In this document: one piece after another, positions 21,493-36,451 of the stretch
Layout of the letters: each line of letters begins with the position of its first letter
How positions within the stretch are numbered: position 1 is the first letter of the stretch
Assembly (NCBI RefSeq): GCF_031143425.1
Contig: NC_090451.1
Span: 351,982,339 to 352,046,338, forward strand
Source of the DNA: Pleurodeles waltl
Taxonomy: Eukaryota > Chordata > Amphibia > Caudata > Salamandridae
Length of the DNA stretch: 64,000 bases
Direction: 5' to 3'
Made by a program: the position numbers and the translations under genes
The notes under the pieces: model-generated
What the model was told of the DNA's origin: nothing
The model's database searches: none
Seen by the model: the letters and a program-made list of their open reading frames with translations, nothing else

Positions 21493-24463
21493 TGTAGGAA
21501 AGTACCATCTTGCCTGGCATGTTACCCCCATATTTCACTGTATATATGTTGTTCTAGTCTATGTGTCACTGGGACCCTGCCAGGCAGGGCCCCAGTGCTC
21601 ATAAGTATGTGCTCCCTGTGTGGTGACTGTCTCACTGAGGCTCTGCTAACCAGAACCTCAGTGGTTATGCTCTCTCTGCTTTCCAAATTGTCACTAACAG
21701 GCTAGTGACCAATTTCACCAATTTACATTGGCATACTGGTACACCCATATAATTCCCTAGTATATAGTACTGAGGTACCCAGGGTATTGGGGTTCCAGGA
21801 GATCCCTATGGGCTGCAGCATTTCTTTTGCCACCCATAGGGAGATCTGACAATTCTTACACAGGCCTGCCAGTGCAGCCTGAGTGAAATAACGTCCACGT
21901 TATTTCACAGCCATTTACCACTGCACTTAAGTAATTTTTAAGTCACCTATATGTCTAACCTTCACCTGGTGAAGGTTGGGTGCAAAGTTACTTAGTGTGT
22001 GGGCACCCTGGCACTAGCCAAGGTGCCCCCACCTCGTTCAGGCCAAATTCCCCGGCCTTTGTGAGTGCGGGGACACCATTACACGCGTGCATTATACATA
22101 GGTCACTACCTATGTACATCGTCACAATGGTAACTCCAAACATGGCCATGTAACATGTCTAAGATCATGGAATTGTCACCCTAATGCCATTCTGGCATTG
22201 GGGGGACAATTCCATGACCCCCCCCCCGAGTCTCTAGCACAGAACCCTGGTACTGCCAAACTGCCTTTCCGGGGTCTCCACTGCAGCTGCTGCTGCTGCC
22301 AACCCCTCAGACAGGTTTCTGCCCTCCTGGGGTCCAGGCAGCCCTGGCCCAGGAAGGCAGAACAAAGGATTTCCTCTGAGAGAGGGTGTAACACCCTCTC
22401 CCTTTGGAAATAGGTGTGAAGGCTGGGGAGGAGTACCCTCCCCCAGCCTCTGGAAATGCTTTGATGGGCACAGATGGCGCCCATCTCTGCATAAGCCAGT
22501 GTACACCGGTTTAGGGATCCCCCAGCCCTGCTCTGGCGCGAAACTGGACAAAGGAAAGGGGAGTGACTACTCCCCTGACCTGCACCTCCCAGGGGAGGTG
22601 CCCAGAGCTCCTCCAGTGTGTCCCAGACCTCTGCCATCTTGGAAACAGAGGTGTCTGTGGCACACTGGACTGCTCTGAGTGGCCAGTGCCAGCAGGTGAT
22701 GTCAGAGGCTCCTTCTGATAGGCTCTTACCTCTCTTGGTAGCCAATCCTCCTTCCTAGGTAGCCAAACCGCCTTTTCTGGCTATTTAGGGTCTCTGCTTT
22801 GGGGAATTCTTCAGATAACGAATGCAAGAGCTCACAAGAGTTCCTCTGCATCTCCCTCTTCACCTTCTGCCAAAGGATTGACCGCTGACTGCTCAGGACG
22901 CCTGCAAAACCGCAACAAAGTAGCAAGACGACTACTAGCAACCTTGTATCGCATCATCCTGCCGGCTTTCTCGCCTGTTTCCTGCTGGTGCATGCTATGG
23001 GGGTAGCCTGCCTCCTTCTTGCACCAGGAGCTCTGAAGAAATCTCCCGTGGGTCGACTGAATCTTCCCCCTGCAACTGCAGGCAACAAAAGACTGCATCA
23101 CCGGTCCTCTGGGTCCCCTCTCAGCACGACGAGCGTGGTCCCTGGAACTCAGCAACTCTGTCTAAGTGACTCCCACAGTCCAGTGACTCTTCAGTCCAAG
23201 TTTGGTGGAGGTAAGTCCTTGCCTCCCCACGCTAGACTGCATTGCTGGGTACCGCGTGATTTTCAGCTGCTCCGGCTCCTGTGCATTCTTCCAGGATTTC
23301 CTTCGTGCACAGCCAAGCCTGAGTCCCCGACACTCTAACCTGCAGTGCACAACCTTCTGAGTTGTCCTCCGGCGTCGTGAGACTCTTTTTGTGACTTCGG
23401 GTGGACTCCGGTTCACTCTTCTTCTAAGTGCCTGTTCAGGTACTTCTGCGGGTGCTGCCTGCTTCTGTGAGGTCTCCCTGACTTGTCTCCGCATCCAGGT
23501 GGCGACATCCTAGTCCCTCCTAGGCCACAGCAGCATCCAAAAACCCTAACCGTGACCCTTGCAGCTAGCAAGGCTTGTTTGCGGCCTTTCTGCGTGGGAA
23601 CACCTCTGCAAGCTTCTTCACGACGTGGGACATCCATCCTCCAAAGGGGAAGTTCCTAGTCCTCTTCGTTCTTGCAAAACACCAAGCTTCTTCCATCTGG
23701 TGGCAGCTTCTTTGCACCCTCAGCTGGCATTTCCTGGGCTCCTGCCCACTCTTGACACTGTCGCGACTCTTGGACTTAGTCTCCTTGTCTTACAGGTACT
23801 CAATTCTGGAAATCCACTGTTGTTGCATTGCTGGTGTTTGTTTTCCTTGCAGAATCCCCCTATCACGACTTCTGTGCTCTCTGGGGGTTGTAGGTGCACT
23901 TTACACCTACCTTTCAGGGTCTTGGGGTGGGCTATTTTTCTAACATTTACTGTTTTCTTACAGTCCCAGCGACCCTTTACAAGCTCACATAGGTTTGGGG
24001 TCCATTCGTGGTTCGCATTCCACTTTTGGAGTATATGGTTTGTGTTGCCCCTAAACCTATGTGCTCCTATTGCAATCTACTGTAACTTTACATTGCTTGC
24101 ATTACTTCCTTTTGCTATTTACTGCATAATTTTGGTTTGTGTACATATATCTTGTGTATATTTCTCATCCTCATACTGAGGGTACTCACTGAGATACTTT
24201 TGGCATATTGTCATAAAAATAAAGTACCTTTATTTTTAGTATATCTGTGTATTGTGTTTTCTTATGATATTGTGCATGTGACACCAGTGGTATAGTAGGA
24301 GCTTTACATGTCTCCTAGTTCAGCCTAAGCTGTTTTGCCATAGCTACCTTCTATCAGCCTAAGCTGCTAGAAACACCTCTTCTACACTAATAAGGGATAA
24401 CTGGACCTGGCACAAGGTGTAAGTACCTCTGGTACCCACTACAAGCCAGGCCAGCCTCCTACA
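21493..24463 (+). mobile_element. LTR family 1, full-length solo LTR
   Basis: A 2,971-bp unit starting TGTAGGAAAGTACC and ending CAGCCTCCTACA, with a perfect CCAGT duplication (21488-21492 and 24464-24468). The palindrome is at 21883-21908, a possible TATA-like TATTTAG at 22782-22788, and the AATAAA signal at 24218-24223, followed by about 240 bp of presumptive R and U5. The layout U3, long R, U5 is inferred from these marks. No coding region is credible, although a 206-codon open frame exists at 23559-24179. It inserted into the recombinase of the second DIRS element and is therefore younger than it. Confidence 0.9.
21883..21908. promoter_or_regulatory. 26-bp palindrome conserved in all family-1 LTR copies
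   Basis: Arms GTGAAATAACGT and ACGTTATTTCAC are separated by two bases. Equivalent sites lie at 2847-2872, 11045-11070, 17903-17928, 25611-25636, 38994-39019 and 47153-47178. In the copies at 38994 and 47153 the arm reads GTGAAATAGTG and the opposite arm changed to match (CACTATTTCAC, with one mismatch in the former). It sits about 400 bp from the LTR start, in presumptive U3. A dimeric protein-binding site or an RNA hairpin would both fit. Confidence 0.75.
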
Positions 24464-24570
24464 CCAGTCATGACCGGTATTTTGGCCCTTCGGTCCCGCA
24501 GGGCTTCCTCATCTGAAATTGGTCGTAGACCCACCTCTGGGGGTGGTATTGGTTGGGTATCTATTCTAAG

Positions 24571-24672
24571 ATAAAGAAACTGCAGCTAGAAGTCTCTCTC
24601 AGATGGGCTAATTACTTACCTTTGAGAACCTCTTACGGTAGAGCCTATATCTAGCTGCACATTCTTTACCTG
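24571..24672. repeat. terminal hairpin of the second DIRS element
   Basis: AAAGAAACTGCAGCTAGA near 24573 is inverted as TCTAGCTGCACATTCTTT near 24650-24670. A related copy, ATTCTGCAACTAGATATAG near 24965-24985, marks the likely outer end of the element. Confidence 0.6.
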
Positions 24673-25120
24673 CCCATCTATTCTCCCCACTCTACGAATG
24701 GATTTCTAGGGACAGGGCTATAACCCTTTCAGGGCTCTTCTTATCTACACCAGTGGTCAGTGTTCTTCATGTCTCTGCGCTTCCGGCATGGAAAGTTGTG
24801 ACAAGAAACCTGTGTGGTGCCTGCATAGGTGCCCGCAGATCTCACTACTGGCGCAGAAAGCGCCGACGATGCAGGCGGAGCCGTACGACCCAACCTACCA
24901 GCATGAAGGGGTCCTGCTCACAAATAATCTTCCGGGTCCAGTCTGATGCCTGATATAATTCTAAGGATTCTGCAACTAGATATAGTCTCTACCGAATAAG
25001 CCATTACCAAAAGTAAGTAACTTGTCCGTCAGTTTATGGGCGATGTTACTAAAATGATTCCGCTTGAGAGCTGAAGAGGAAGGCTAGTTTGCTAAAATAC
25101 AGTTCCTGCTTGCTAACCAT

Positions 25121-28112
25121 TGTGAGAAAGTAGCTTTTTTCTAGCATGATTACCCCCACTTTTGGCCTGTTTGTGAGTGTATGTCAGTGTCTCTTTACTG
25201 TGTCTCCGTGATCCTGCTATCCAGGACCCCAGTGCTCATAGATAAAAACCTATATATCACTGTGTTTTGCCTGTCTCACTGGGATCCTGCTAGCCAGGAC
25301 CCCAGTGCTCTTAGTCTGTGGCCTAATGTATGTGTTGTCAGTCGTCCTTGACTGTGTCACTGAGGTTCTGCTAACCAGAACCTCAGTGCTTATGCTCTCT
25401 CTCTGCTTTTAAATTTGTCACTGTAGGCTAGTGACTTCATTTACCATTTTCAGTTAGCACACTAGACCCCCCCTTATAAGTCCCTAGTATATGGCACCTA
25501 GGTACCCAGGGCATTGGGGTTCCAGGAGATCCATGTGGGCTGCAGCATTTCTTTTGCCACCCATAGGGAGCTCAGACAAACCCTTGCACAGGATTGCCAT
25601 TGCAGCCTGCGTGAAATAACGCGCACGTTATTTCACATCCATTTTCACTGCTCTTACGTAACTTATAAGTCACCTATATGTCTAACCTTCACTTGCTGAA
25701 GGTTAGGTGCAAAGTTACTAAGTGTGAGGGCACCCTTGCACTAGCAAAGGTACCCCCACATAGTTCAGGGCCATTTCCCCGGACTTTGTGACTGCAGGGA
25801 CACCATTACACACGTGCACTACATATAGGTCAATACCTATATGTAGCTTCACAATGGTAACTCCGAATATGGCCATGTAACATGTCTAAGATTATGGAAT
25901 TGTCCCCCATTCCAAATCTGGTATTGGTGAGCCAATTCCATGCATCCTGGGGACTCCACCATGGACCCCCCAGTACTGCCAAACCAGCTCTCTGAGGCTT
26001 GCACTGCACAGCTGCTGCCACCTCACAGACAGGGTTCTGCCCTCCTAGGGTCTGGGCAGCCCAGTCCCAGGAAGACAGAACAAAGCATTTCCTCAGAGAG
26101 CAGGGTGTTACACCCTCTCCCTTTGGAAATAAGTGTTACAAGCTGGGGAGGGGTAGCCTCCCCCAGCCTCTGGAAATGCTTTGAAGGGCACAGATGGTGC
26201 CCTCCTTGCATAAGCCTGTCTACACCAGTTCAGGGACCCCTTCTCCCCTGCTCTGGCGCAAAACTGGACAAAGGAAAGGGGAGTGACCACTCCCCTGTCC
26301 ATCACCACCCTAGGGGTGGTGCCCAGAGCTCCTCCAGTGTATCCCAGACTTCAGCCATCTTGATTTGCAAGGTGTGGAGGCACTCTGGGGGCCTCTGAGT
26401 GGCCAGTGCCAGCAGGTAACGTCAGAGACCCCACCTGATAGGTCCATACCTGATAAGGTGGCCAATGTCCCTCTCGGGGCTATTTAGGGTCCCTCCTGTG
26501 GGTTCACTTCAGATTCTGCTTGCAAGTTTCCTTCAGGAATCCTCTGCAACAACTTCAGCTTCCTCTGACCTCAGATTAACCGCACCCTGCTCCAAGAAAA
26601 GCTGTAACTGCAACAAAGTATCTACAAGAGATACTTCTCTTCAGCAACCTCAGCTCCAAGTCAGCAACTGCAACAGTTTCCATGGAGTGCATGCTCTGAG
26701 GACTCCCTGTCTTCATCCTGCATCAGAAGGACCGAAGAAATCTCCTGTGGGGTGACGGAGTCACTCCCCTGCTCCAGCAGGCACCTTCCAAGATGACGGC
26801 TGGTACCCTTGGACTCCTCTCACAGTGACAGGCGTGCTCCTAAGGACACAGAGGGTGGACATCATCGACATAGACTGTCCTGAGGTCCTGCTGATGCAAT
26901 TTGGAGGAGGTATGACCTTGCCTTCACAGAGAGCGATGGTACCCCTGTGTACTGCATCTTCTTCACCTCCTGAGGCCTCTTTGTACTATTTGCAAAATTC
27001 CTTCTTGCACAGCCTGGCCCAGGTCCCCAGCACTCCATCCTGAGACGCTCAACTCGCTGATTTGTTCTCCTTTGTCCTGTGTCCTGGGACCTCCAGGGGT
27101 GCTGGCTGGCATCCTGAGGGCTCTCTAAAGTGCTGAGAGCCCCCTCTTTCTCCTCACAGAGAGTTGAGGCCCCCAGGTCCCTCCTGGGTCCATCCAGTGC
27201 CATTTTGACGCAAAACGCACTTTTGTCGTAGCCAAGGCTTGTTGGCGACTTCCAACACAAAATCACATCTGCAACGATCTTCACGTTGTGGGACATCCTT
27301 TGCATCACGCAGGAACCCACTGGCATCTTCGTAGGGTGCATTTCTGCAGTCTTTGACTAACCGTGGTCTCTTCTTTTGCACCCTCTTCTGGGTTGGCAGG
27401 GGCTCCTGTCCTTCCTGGAACTTCTTTCAACTTCTGGACTTGGTTCCCTTCCTTTGCAGGTCTTCAGGTCCAGGAATCCAGCAGTTGTTCTTTGCAGACT
27501 TGGTTGGCTGCTGAAAAATCCCCAAAACGAGGTGTAGTGTGTCCTAAGAAAACTTGCAGTACTTTACTCCTGCTTTTCAGGGCTCTGGGGTGGGGTAATT
27601 TACTTGCCTTTACTGTATTCTTACTCTCCCAGCGATTCTGCACACACTACACTTGTCTAGGGGGGAATGTGCGATTTCCATTCCACTTTCTTAGTATATG
27701 TGTTGCCCCTAGAGCTATTTTCTCCCATTGCAATCCATAGCATTTCCTATCGTTTCCATTGTTCTATGGCTATTTACTTGTCTAATTTTGGTGTCTAGTG
27801 TATATATTGTGTATAATACCTCCAGGAGTATTGTCTCTAAGATATTTTTGGTACTGTGTCACCCAAATAAATACCTTTATTTTTGGTAACACTGAGTATG
27901 GTCTTTACTTGTGTATAAGTACTGTGTAACTATAAGTGGTATTGCAGGAGCTTTGCATGTCTCCTAGTTCAGCCTAAGCTGCTCTGCTATTGCTACCTCT
28001 ATCAGTCTAAGCTGCTAGAACACTACTACATTTCACTAATAAGGGATAACTGGACCTGGTAGAAGGTGTAAGTACCCAAGGTACCCACTGCAAACCAGTC
28101 CAGCCTCCTACA
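25121..28112 (+). mobile_element. LTR family 1, subfamily beginning TGTGAGAAAG, solo LTR
   Basis: A 2,992-bp unit with the start TGTGAGAAAGTAGC instead of TGTAGGAAAGTACC and the usual end CAGCCTCCTACA. It has a perfect ACCAT duplication (25116-25120 and 28113-28117). The palindrome is at 25611-25636 and AATAAA at 27866-27871. It is clearly homologous to the other family-1 copies along its whole length but more diverged. There is no coding content. Confidence 0.9.
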
Positions 28113-31204
<3,092 letters not shown>

Positions 31205-31207
31205 TAT

Positions 31208-31828
31208 GGGGGTGATTCCAACTCTGGCGGGCGGCTACCGCCGCCCGCCAGGCGGAAACCGCCATTTGGCTGCCACGCGGTCAAAATTCCACGGCCCCCA
31301 TTCTGACATTCCCGCTGGGCCGGCGGGCGCTAACCAAGTTAGTGCCCGTCGGCCCAGCGGGAATGAGGCCGCAACACAGGAGCCGGCTCCGAATGGAGCC
31401 GGCGGTGGTGCGACGGGTGCAGATGCACCCGTCGCGCTTTTCACTGTCTGCCATGCAGACAGTGAAAAGCAGGCCGGGGCCCTGTTAGGGGGCCCCTGCA
31501 CAGCCCATGACAGTGGCATAGGCAGTGCAGGGGCCCCCAGGGGCCCTAGGACAGCCGTTACCGCCAGCCTCTTCCTGGTGGTGAAAACCGCCAGAAACAG
31601 GCTGGCGGTACGGGGGTCAGAATCCCCAGGGCAGCACTGCTTGCAGCGCTGCCCTGGCGGATTCTCCCAGCCGGGGCAAAAACGGCGGATGACCTCTGGC
31701 CCCGGCAATCCGACCGCGGCTTTACCGCCGCGGTCGGAATGAGGATTGAAGCACCGCCAGCCTGTTGGCGGTGCTTCCGTCATTCGTGGCCCTGGCGGTC
31801 CAAGACCGCCAGGGTCAGAATGACCCCC
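31208..31828. mobile_element. GC-rich Harbinger-type MITE
   Basis: The left end GGGGGTGATTCCAACTCT and the inverted right end GGGGGTCATTCTGACCCT agree at 14 of 18 positions, flanked by TAT (31205-31207 and 31829-31831). The 621-bp body is very rich in G, C and CpG. It is made of hairpins such as CCCTGGCGGTC with its complement (31790-31814) and GCGGGCGGC with GCCGCCCGC near 31226-31248. No protein is encoded. The long frames on both strands arise because GC-rich DNA lacks stop codons. Confidence 0.8.
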
Positions 31829-31831
31829 TAT

Positions 31832-33538
31832 ATACTGACTGTGAATCACTACCGGCTCACAATAAAGCACTACCTGCTCACACTATAGATAAAAAAATGT
31901 TTTTAATTATTGTGGAATACGCGGCTAAATCATAATACTTGCACAGGCCATAACCAATGTATTAAGGTCTTATCCATGACAGGCCACCTGTGCGCAGATA
32001 CGTACAGAGTTAGACCATAGTCCCACACACAGTGTACACATGTAGTCATATGTAGCCCCACCTGTAGTTGAAGCAGGCCTATCCTCGCACTGCTCTCAAG
32101 GAAGAGCTTCTTGACCACAATGCTCCTGGTTCTTGTCAACCTTTCAGGCACCAGGTTAGGGAAAATATTTATTCAATTTCCCCCAAAGGAAATGTCTCAT
32201 TTGGCCTCCACAGATTCTACAAAGCAATCTCTGACATCATCATCAGAGATTTTGAATATTAATGCTAAATCTTTATATCATTATAATAGGTTGCACAAGG
32301 AATCTCTTGATCCTGTAACATCTTTGGGAATCTAAAGGAACATTGGAATCAAGCAGTTATGGGTGCTATTAGATTATGAACTATTAAGGATGTGTGCTAT
32401 CCACTCTTATCGGCAGACCCAGAAAACGTAGCTGGCACCATCTTGTTCTATTTTTCAAAATTTCTGATCTCGCTGCCAATGCTGCATTCTCCTTGATCAG
32501 GGTATTTACCTTTTCATTCATTGAACCGTTCCTGCAGTATTGTATCTGGACAGTCATCCATTAGTATATGCTGTGCAATATTTTACTTTAGATCAGACGA
32601 AAAAGGGCCTGTATCGCCACCTCGTGTGGAACTGTAGGGCTTCCCTCCAGTCATCATTTTCTATTTCTCCTACATCTACCTGCCAGCGTGCTCGACGTTT
32701 GCTCAATTCTCCTTGAGTGCCCATCACTCTTACATTCAGGTTGTCAAGTTATGTCTTTGATGTGCGAGTTGGAGCTCTCAATTCTAGTTTGGGCTTCCAA
32801 CACAGGATCCATTATACTTAATAGGCAACAGTGTTTTAATGGCTTCCTACTTCAGTTCCCTTTGTTTGTTCTTTGGGGTCTTGGGGTAAAAGTGTATTTT
32901 TCACTTTTCTTCTTCTTTCTTTTAAAGTTACCTCCATCACATCTGTAATTGGCCCAAATCACGTTTGGGATTGTTCATAATAATTCATTATTCCGGTGGG
33001 GTTCCTGTGCCCAAAATGTCCACCAGCATGGGTTTGGGAGCAGCACATTGGATCACATTTCTGATACGCAGTTACTACAGTGCACTTGACAGCCCCATAT
33101 CCCACCACGATGGCTGCTGCATATGAGAGCATAAGAGTAAAATTATTTCAGTGTCAACAATCCCCTAGCCTGGTCTCCTCTATGTTCCCCTAGAATCTGG
33201 CAGAGCCGGGCACCCACTCTTGCCCACTGGCCTCCGGTCAAAGTATGGAATGGGAGCGCTGCCTACCCACCCATGACAGCGTTCAGTACAGGAGGATCTG
33301 GAGCACATCACAACATGCTCAGGCACAGACTTGGTGGCATAGCCAATACACTGTGACAGGGGAAGATGAGCTGCCATATTGCTCGAACAGGTTCCACAGT
33401 GGAAATAAGGCTCCAACCGTTCTTTCTCTGTTCTATTTACCTATTTGTCATGTTTCCTTGCTCAGATTGCTCTTCTATTGCACTGTGTTCCAGCCTTAAT
33501 GAGGAGCTTTTGTCTGCCGAGCTGCAGACAGAAGAGGC
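31832..33538. other. intron sequence, no recognised feature
   Basis: Mostly AT-rich DNA. I see no gene, terminal repeat or tandem array before the hAT target site. Confidence 0.4.
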
Positions 33539-33546
33539 CCATAAAG

Positions 33547-33585
33547 CAGTGGTTCCCAATCTGTGTGCCGCGGCTCCCCAGTGCA
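33547..33585 (+). repeat. hAT left terminal inverted repeat
   Basis: CAGTGGTTCCCAA is followed by GCCGCGGCTCCCC. The right end (42541-42580, read on the minus strand) has CAGCGGTTCCCAA followed by GACCCACGGCTCCC. After the first 13 bases the two ends are only loosely alike. Confidence 0.75.
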
Positions 33586-33630
33586 CCGTCAAAACTAGCC
33601 AGGGGCACCACACACTGTATGGAAACCACT

Positions 33631-35345
33631 GTATGGGAAGCTGTTCATGTCAAAATTACAGCTCCCCATATTGGACACCTCCTGAAATGCATAGCGTGCT
33701 GCAAAATGAATATGACACACACCATAATGAATGTACTGTGTGTCAAAATAATTATGATACCTGGCAGAGTGAATCTGAATTGAACCAAAACAAATATGAA
33801 ACCTGGCAGAATGAATATGCTACTTAGTGATTAATATGAATAACACACACACCAAATTGAATAAGAAATATACTGAAATATATATAAATCATACTGAAAT
33901 TAATATGTCCCTCACTGTAAACAATAAAGCAATCACTGAAACGAATATAATATTCACCAAAAAGAATGGGGCATTTCTTGAAATGATTGACTTATGCCAA
34001 GAGAAATATGACATACATTGAAATTAATATGGCAGATTGAAAATAATATAAAGTATTGAAATGAATATATTATATTCTGAAAAGAAAACAATGCACATTG
34101 AAACTAATACAATGTACTTTGAAATAAACCTTAAACATGTTGCAATGAATTTGAATTGTGTTGAAAAGAACATTACCGAGATGGCAATGAATATGAGATA
34201 CACAGAAATGCATAGGAGGTGATTGAAAATGAATGTGGCTTGTGTTGAAATGAATGAAACCCCATTGAATTGAAGTTGACATGTCTTCAAATGAGTATGA
34301 CCACAGCTGAAATTCACATGAGATTTGTTAAACTGAATATGGCAGGCCTGAAATTAATATGACACATATTCAAACTAATATGATACATATTCAAATTAAT
34401 ATAATATATGTTCAAATTGATAAGTTGCATCTTAAAATTAATACGACAAGTGTTAATATGAATGTGACATCCATTGAAATAAACTTAACATTATTTGAAA
34501 AGAATATAACACATGTTAAAATTAATATGGCCTACGTTGAAATGAATATGAGCTTCATTGAAATGAATTTGACATGTTTTAAAATTAATACGAGTAACGT
34601 TAAAATGATCATGACATTTATCGCAATGAATATGGCTTGCATTGAAAGTGATATGATATACATTGACATGATTACAATATATGTTGCAATGGATATGAAT
34701 CATGTTAAAATTAAGATGTGTTAATATGAATGAAGCATCCATTGAAAGAAATATGACACATGCTAAGATGAATATGACATGCATTGAAACAAATATGAGC
34801 TTCACCGAAATGAATTCAACAAGTCTTAAACTGAATATGACCAATGCTGAAATTAAAATTAAACTTGCCAAAATGAATATGTTGTGCTTTGAAATTGATA
34901 TGATACACAGCAAAATAAATACTGCCTATATTGAAATTAATATGACCTATGTTGAAATGGATATGACCCGTGATAAAATTATTATGACAGGTGTTAAGGT
35001 GAATATGACATCCATTGAAATGAAAGACATTCATAGAAAGGAATATGACACATGTTAAGATGAATATGAGCCACTTTGAAATGAATATGACACCTGATGA
35101 AATTAATATGGCCCATATCAAACGTTGCATGACATTCTGTAACATGAATATCACACTTTTTGAAATGAAAATTAAACTGAGATAAATGTAACATGCTTTG
35201 AAATGAATTAGGCAAATATTGAAATGAACACAAGCCATGTTTAAATGAATATGACTGCTGTTTAAATGAATATGGCGTGCTCTGAACATATGTGGATTTG
35301 CTTTAAAATGAATGTTACATATTGAAATTAATGCTACATATTCTC
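33631..35345 (+). repeat. left arm: 21-bp minisatellite of the hAT element
   Basis: The arm opens with about 75 bp of non-tandem sequence (from GTATGGGAAG), then from about 33700 runs as a degenerate 21-bp repeat around TTGAAATGAATATGACACATG. The period is clear where translated: residues recur every seven (NMTHVKI, NMAYVEM, NMSFIEM). Because 21 is a multiple of three and the unit lacks stops, long open frames appear on both strands. I read these as a by-product, not as genes. Confidence 0.85.
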
Positions 35346-35610
35346 AAAGGGTCGCATTACGAGTTTTGCAGTTTGTGCACCACCATGGCGGCGGTGTGAC
35401 CGCCGTCTGCTTGGCAGTCAGACCACAGTATTACGATGCTGGCAGTCCCATAGGGAAAGGCTGCCGCAGTCCCGCCAGCACCACCATGCAGCGCACACCA
35501 CTGCGGTGGTGAGGCAGGCCAAAAAGGCAGACGGAGCCGGTGTTTCGGATGGAAACATTATGATGTTGCCTACCGCCAGCGTGACCGTGCCAGTCCAACC
35601 ACCACATCCC
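35346..35610. mobile_element. fragment of a Harbinger-like GC-rich repeat
   Basis: GGGTCGCATTACGAG starts a GC-rich, hairpin-prone stretch (CACCATGGCGGCGGTG, GACCGCCGTC) in the style of the GC-rich MITE at 31208. I find no matching right end, so it is a fragment or a highly diverged copy. It lies in the loop of the hAT fold-back element. Confidence 0.4.
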
Positions 35611-36451
35611 AGCAGGTGGAAACAGAAAGCATAGAGGAAGCAACTCACCTGCAGGCAGTGTTACATGACCTGTGCCGCCATGGAGCCCATCACACACACA
35701 CGTCCTGCCACAGGTGCTACTCAACGATGGACCCACACAGCACCCACGTTGCAACACAATGGAAGGTCAATGGAATGCACAATAGGTTGTGAAACGAATA
35801 TCCAAAGCTCACAATGCAAACAATACCTGCATAATAGTGATGGTGACATCAGGAGTATTCATGGACACATTTCACTTTGCAAATGTCCCTAAAACAGCAT
35901 TTGCATAGGAACTGACCCTTCATGTATCTCAGGGACAAACAACATTTGAGCCCAGTGATATGCCTAGCTGCCAAATGTGTAAGTGCAAGTCAAGAAAGCA
36001 CATACAACGGCAACAGCATGGTCCAGACATCTAGATGATGTAGCTATAAGGTACACACATCAAAGTGGACACGTGGTCAGTCAAATCCAAAGGAAGCTAC
36101 CACAATTTAACACCCTTCATGTGTGGACAAACAAAACTCTAGCTCTTGCACATCAGACGAAAGTACAATCTATATCAGTGGACAAATCTACACCATACAT
36201 GCTGACATTGGCCAACACAAGATGAAATACTTACCCTAGCAAACATAATACAATGCAATGACACCCCAATTGGATCAACACCCACATATCCATACAGTAA
36301 ACATCTACCCTTGTCTTGGGTGACCAACAGTTCCTACAAAGTCAGATATTTAAAAAACAACAGCAAATGTGGTGGTGTGTCTGTGGGTGTTGTGGTGGTG
36401 TCTGGGGTTATGGTGACTGAGGTGTGTGTGGGGCTGTGGGTTGTGAGCTGA
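35611..36451. other. loop sequence of the hAT element, no recognised feature
   Basis: CA-rich sequence with a GT-rich end (36361-36450). There are no protein motifs. Confidence 0.4.

Larger units (their letters stand above)
20590..24560 (+). pseudogene. DIRS tyrosine recombinase remnant, disrupted by an LTR
   Basis: The readable core-binding part is ISVFLRLPDQPSHFKSPTVN, FLKGL, MPQWDLNLVFKFL and TFKTAFLMAIASAQRVSQL, followed by stops. Downstream pieces read LRTHASFLPKV, PFHIGQSITL, VDNQLFVRYVG and LRAHLTRAKAATTALA (the H-x-x-R pair). The frame stops at the position of the catalytic Tyr region (YTKH then TAG) just before the LTR insertion, and the last codons lie beyond 24464. The insertion and about six stops make it non-functional. 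Confidence 0.8.
19656..25030 (+). mobile_element. second DIRS element, 5'-truncated and old, split by an LTR
   Basis: Homology to the DIRS element at 3443-8807 begins at the end of the RT region (GATCTGCAGTGG at about 19656). It continues through RNase H (IVTDVSLLGWGSHL, LMELQAIQLALKAVLPS), a poorly preserved middle, and the tyrosine recombinase (about 20620-21490). The recombinase is interrupted by the LTR at 21493-24463 and resumes at 24464. A terminal hairpin lies at about 24571-24672, and a further copy of the terminal repeat at about 24957-25025. There are many stops and shifts. The gag and most of RT are missing. Confidence 0.8.

Noticed and set aside
23559..24179. 206-codon open frame in the LTR at 21493-24463 (similar frame on the minus strand at 15609-16175)
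   Set aside because: It repeats in several LTR copies but is broken differently in each. It has a hydrophobic, low-complexity translation without a family signature and overlaps the polyadenylation region.
31235..31870. 211-codon minus-strand and 178-codon plus-strand frames
   Set aside because: Both lie in the GC-rich MITE, where stop codons are rare. The translations are mirror images of palindromic DNA.
34359..35289. Overlapping 118-157-codon frames on both strands rich in Asn, Met, Ile and His
   Set aside because: These are products of the 21-bp tandem repeat, which preserves frame. They show no start context, and matching frames exist on the opposite strand.
33700..35345. Regular short repeats considered as a CRISPR array
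   Set aside because: The units are contiguous and degenerate with no unique spacers. The context is a vertebrate hAT element.
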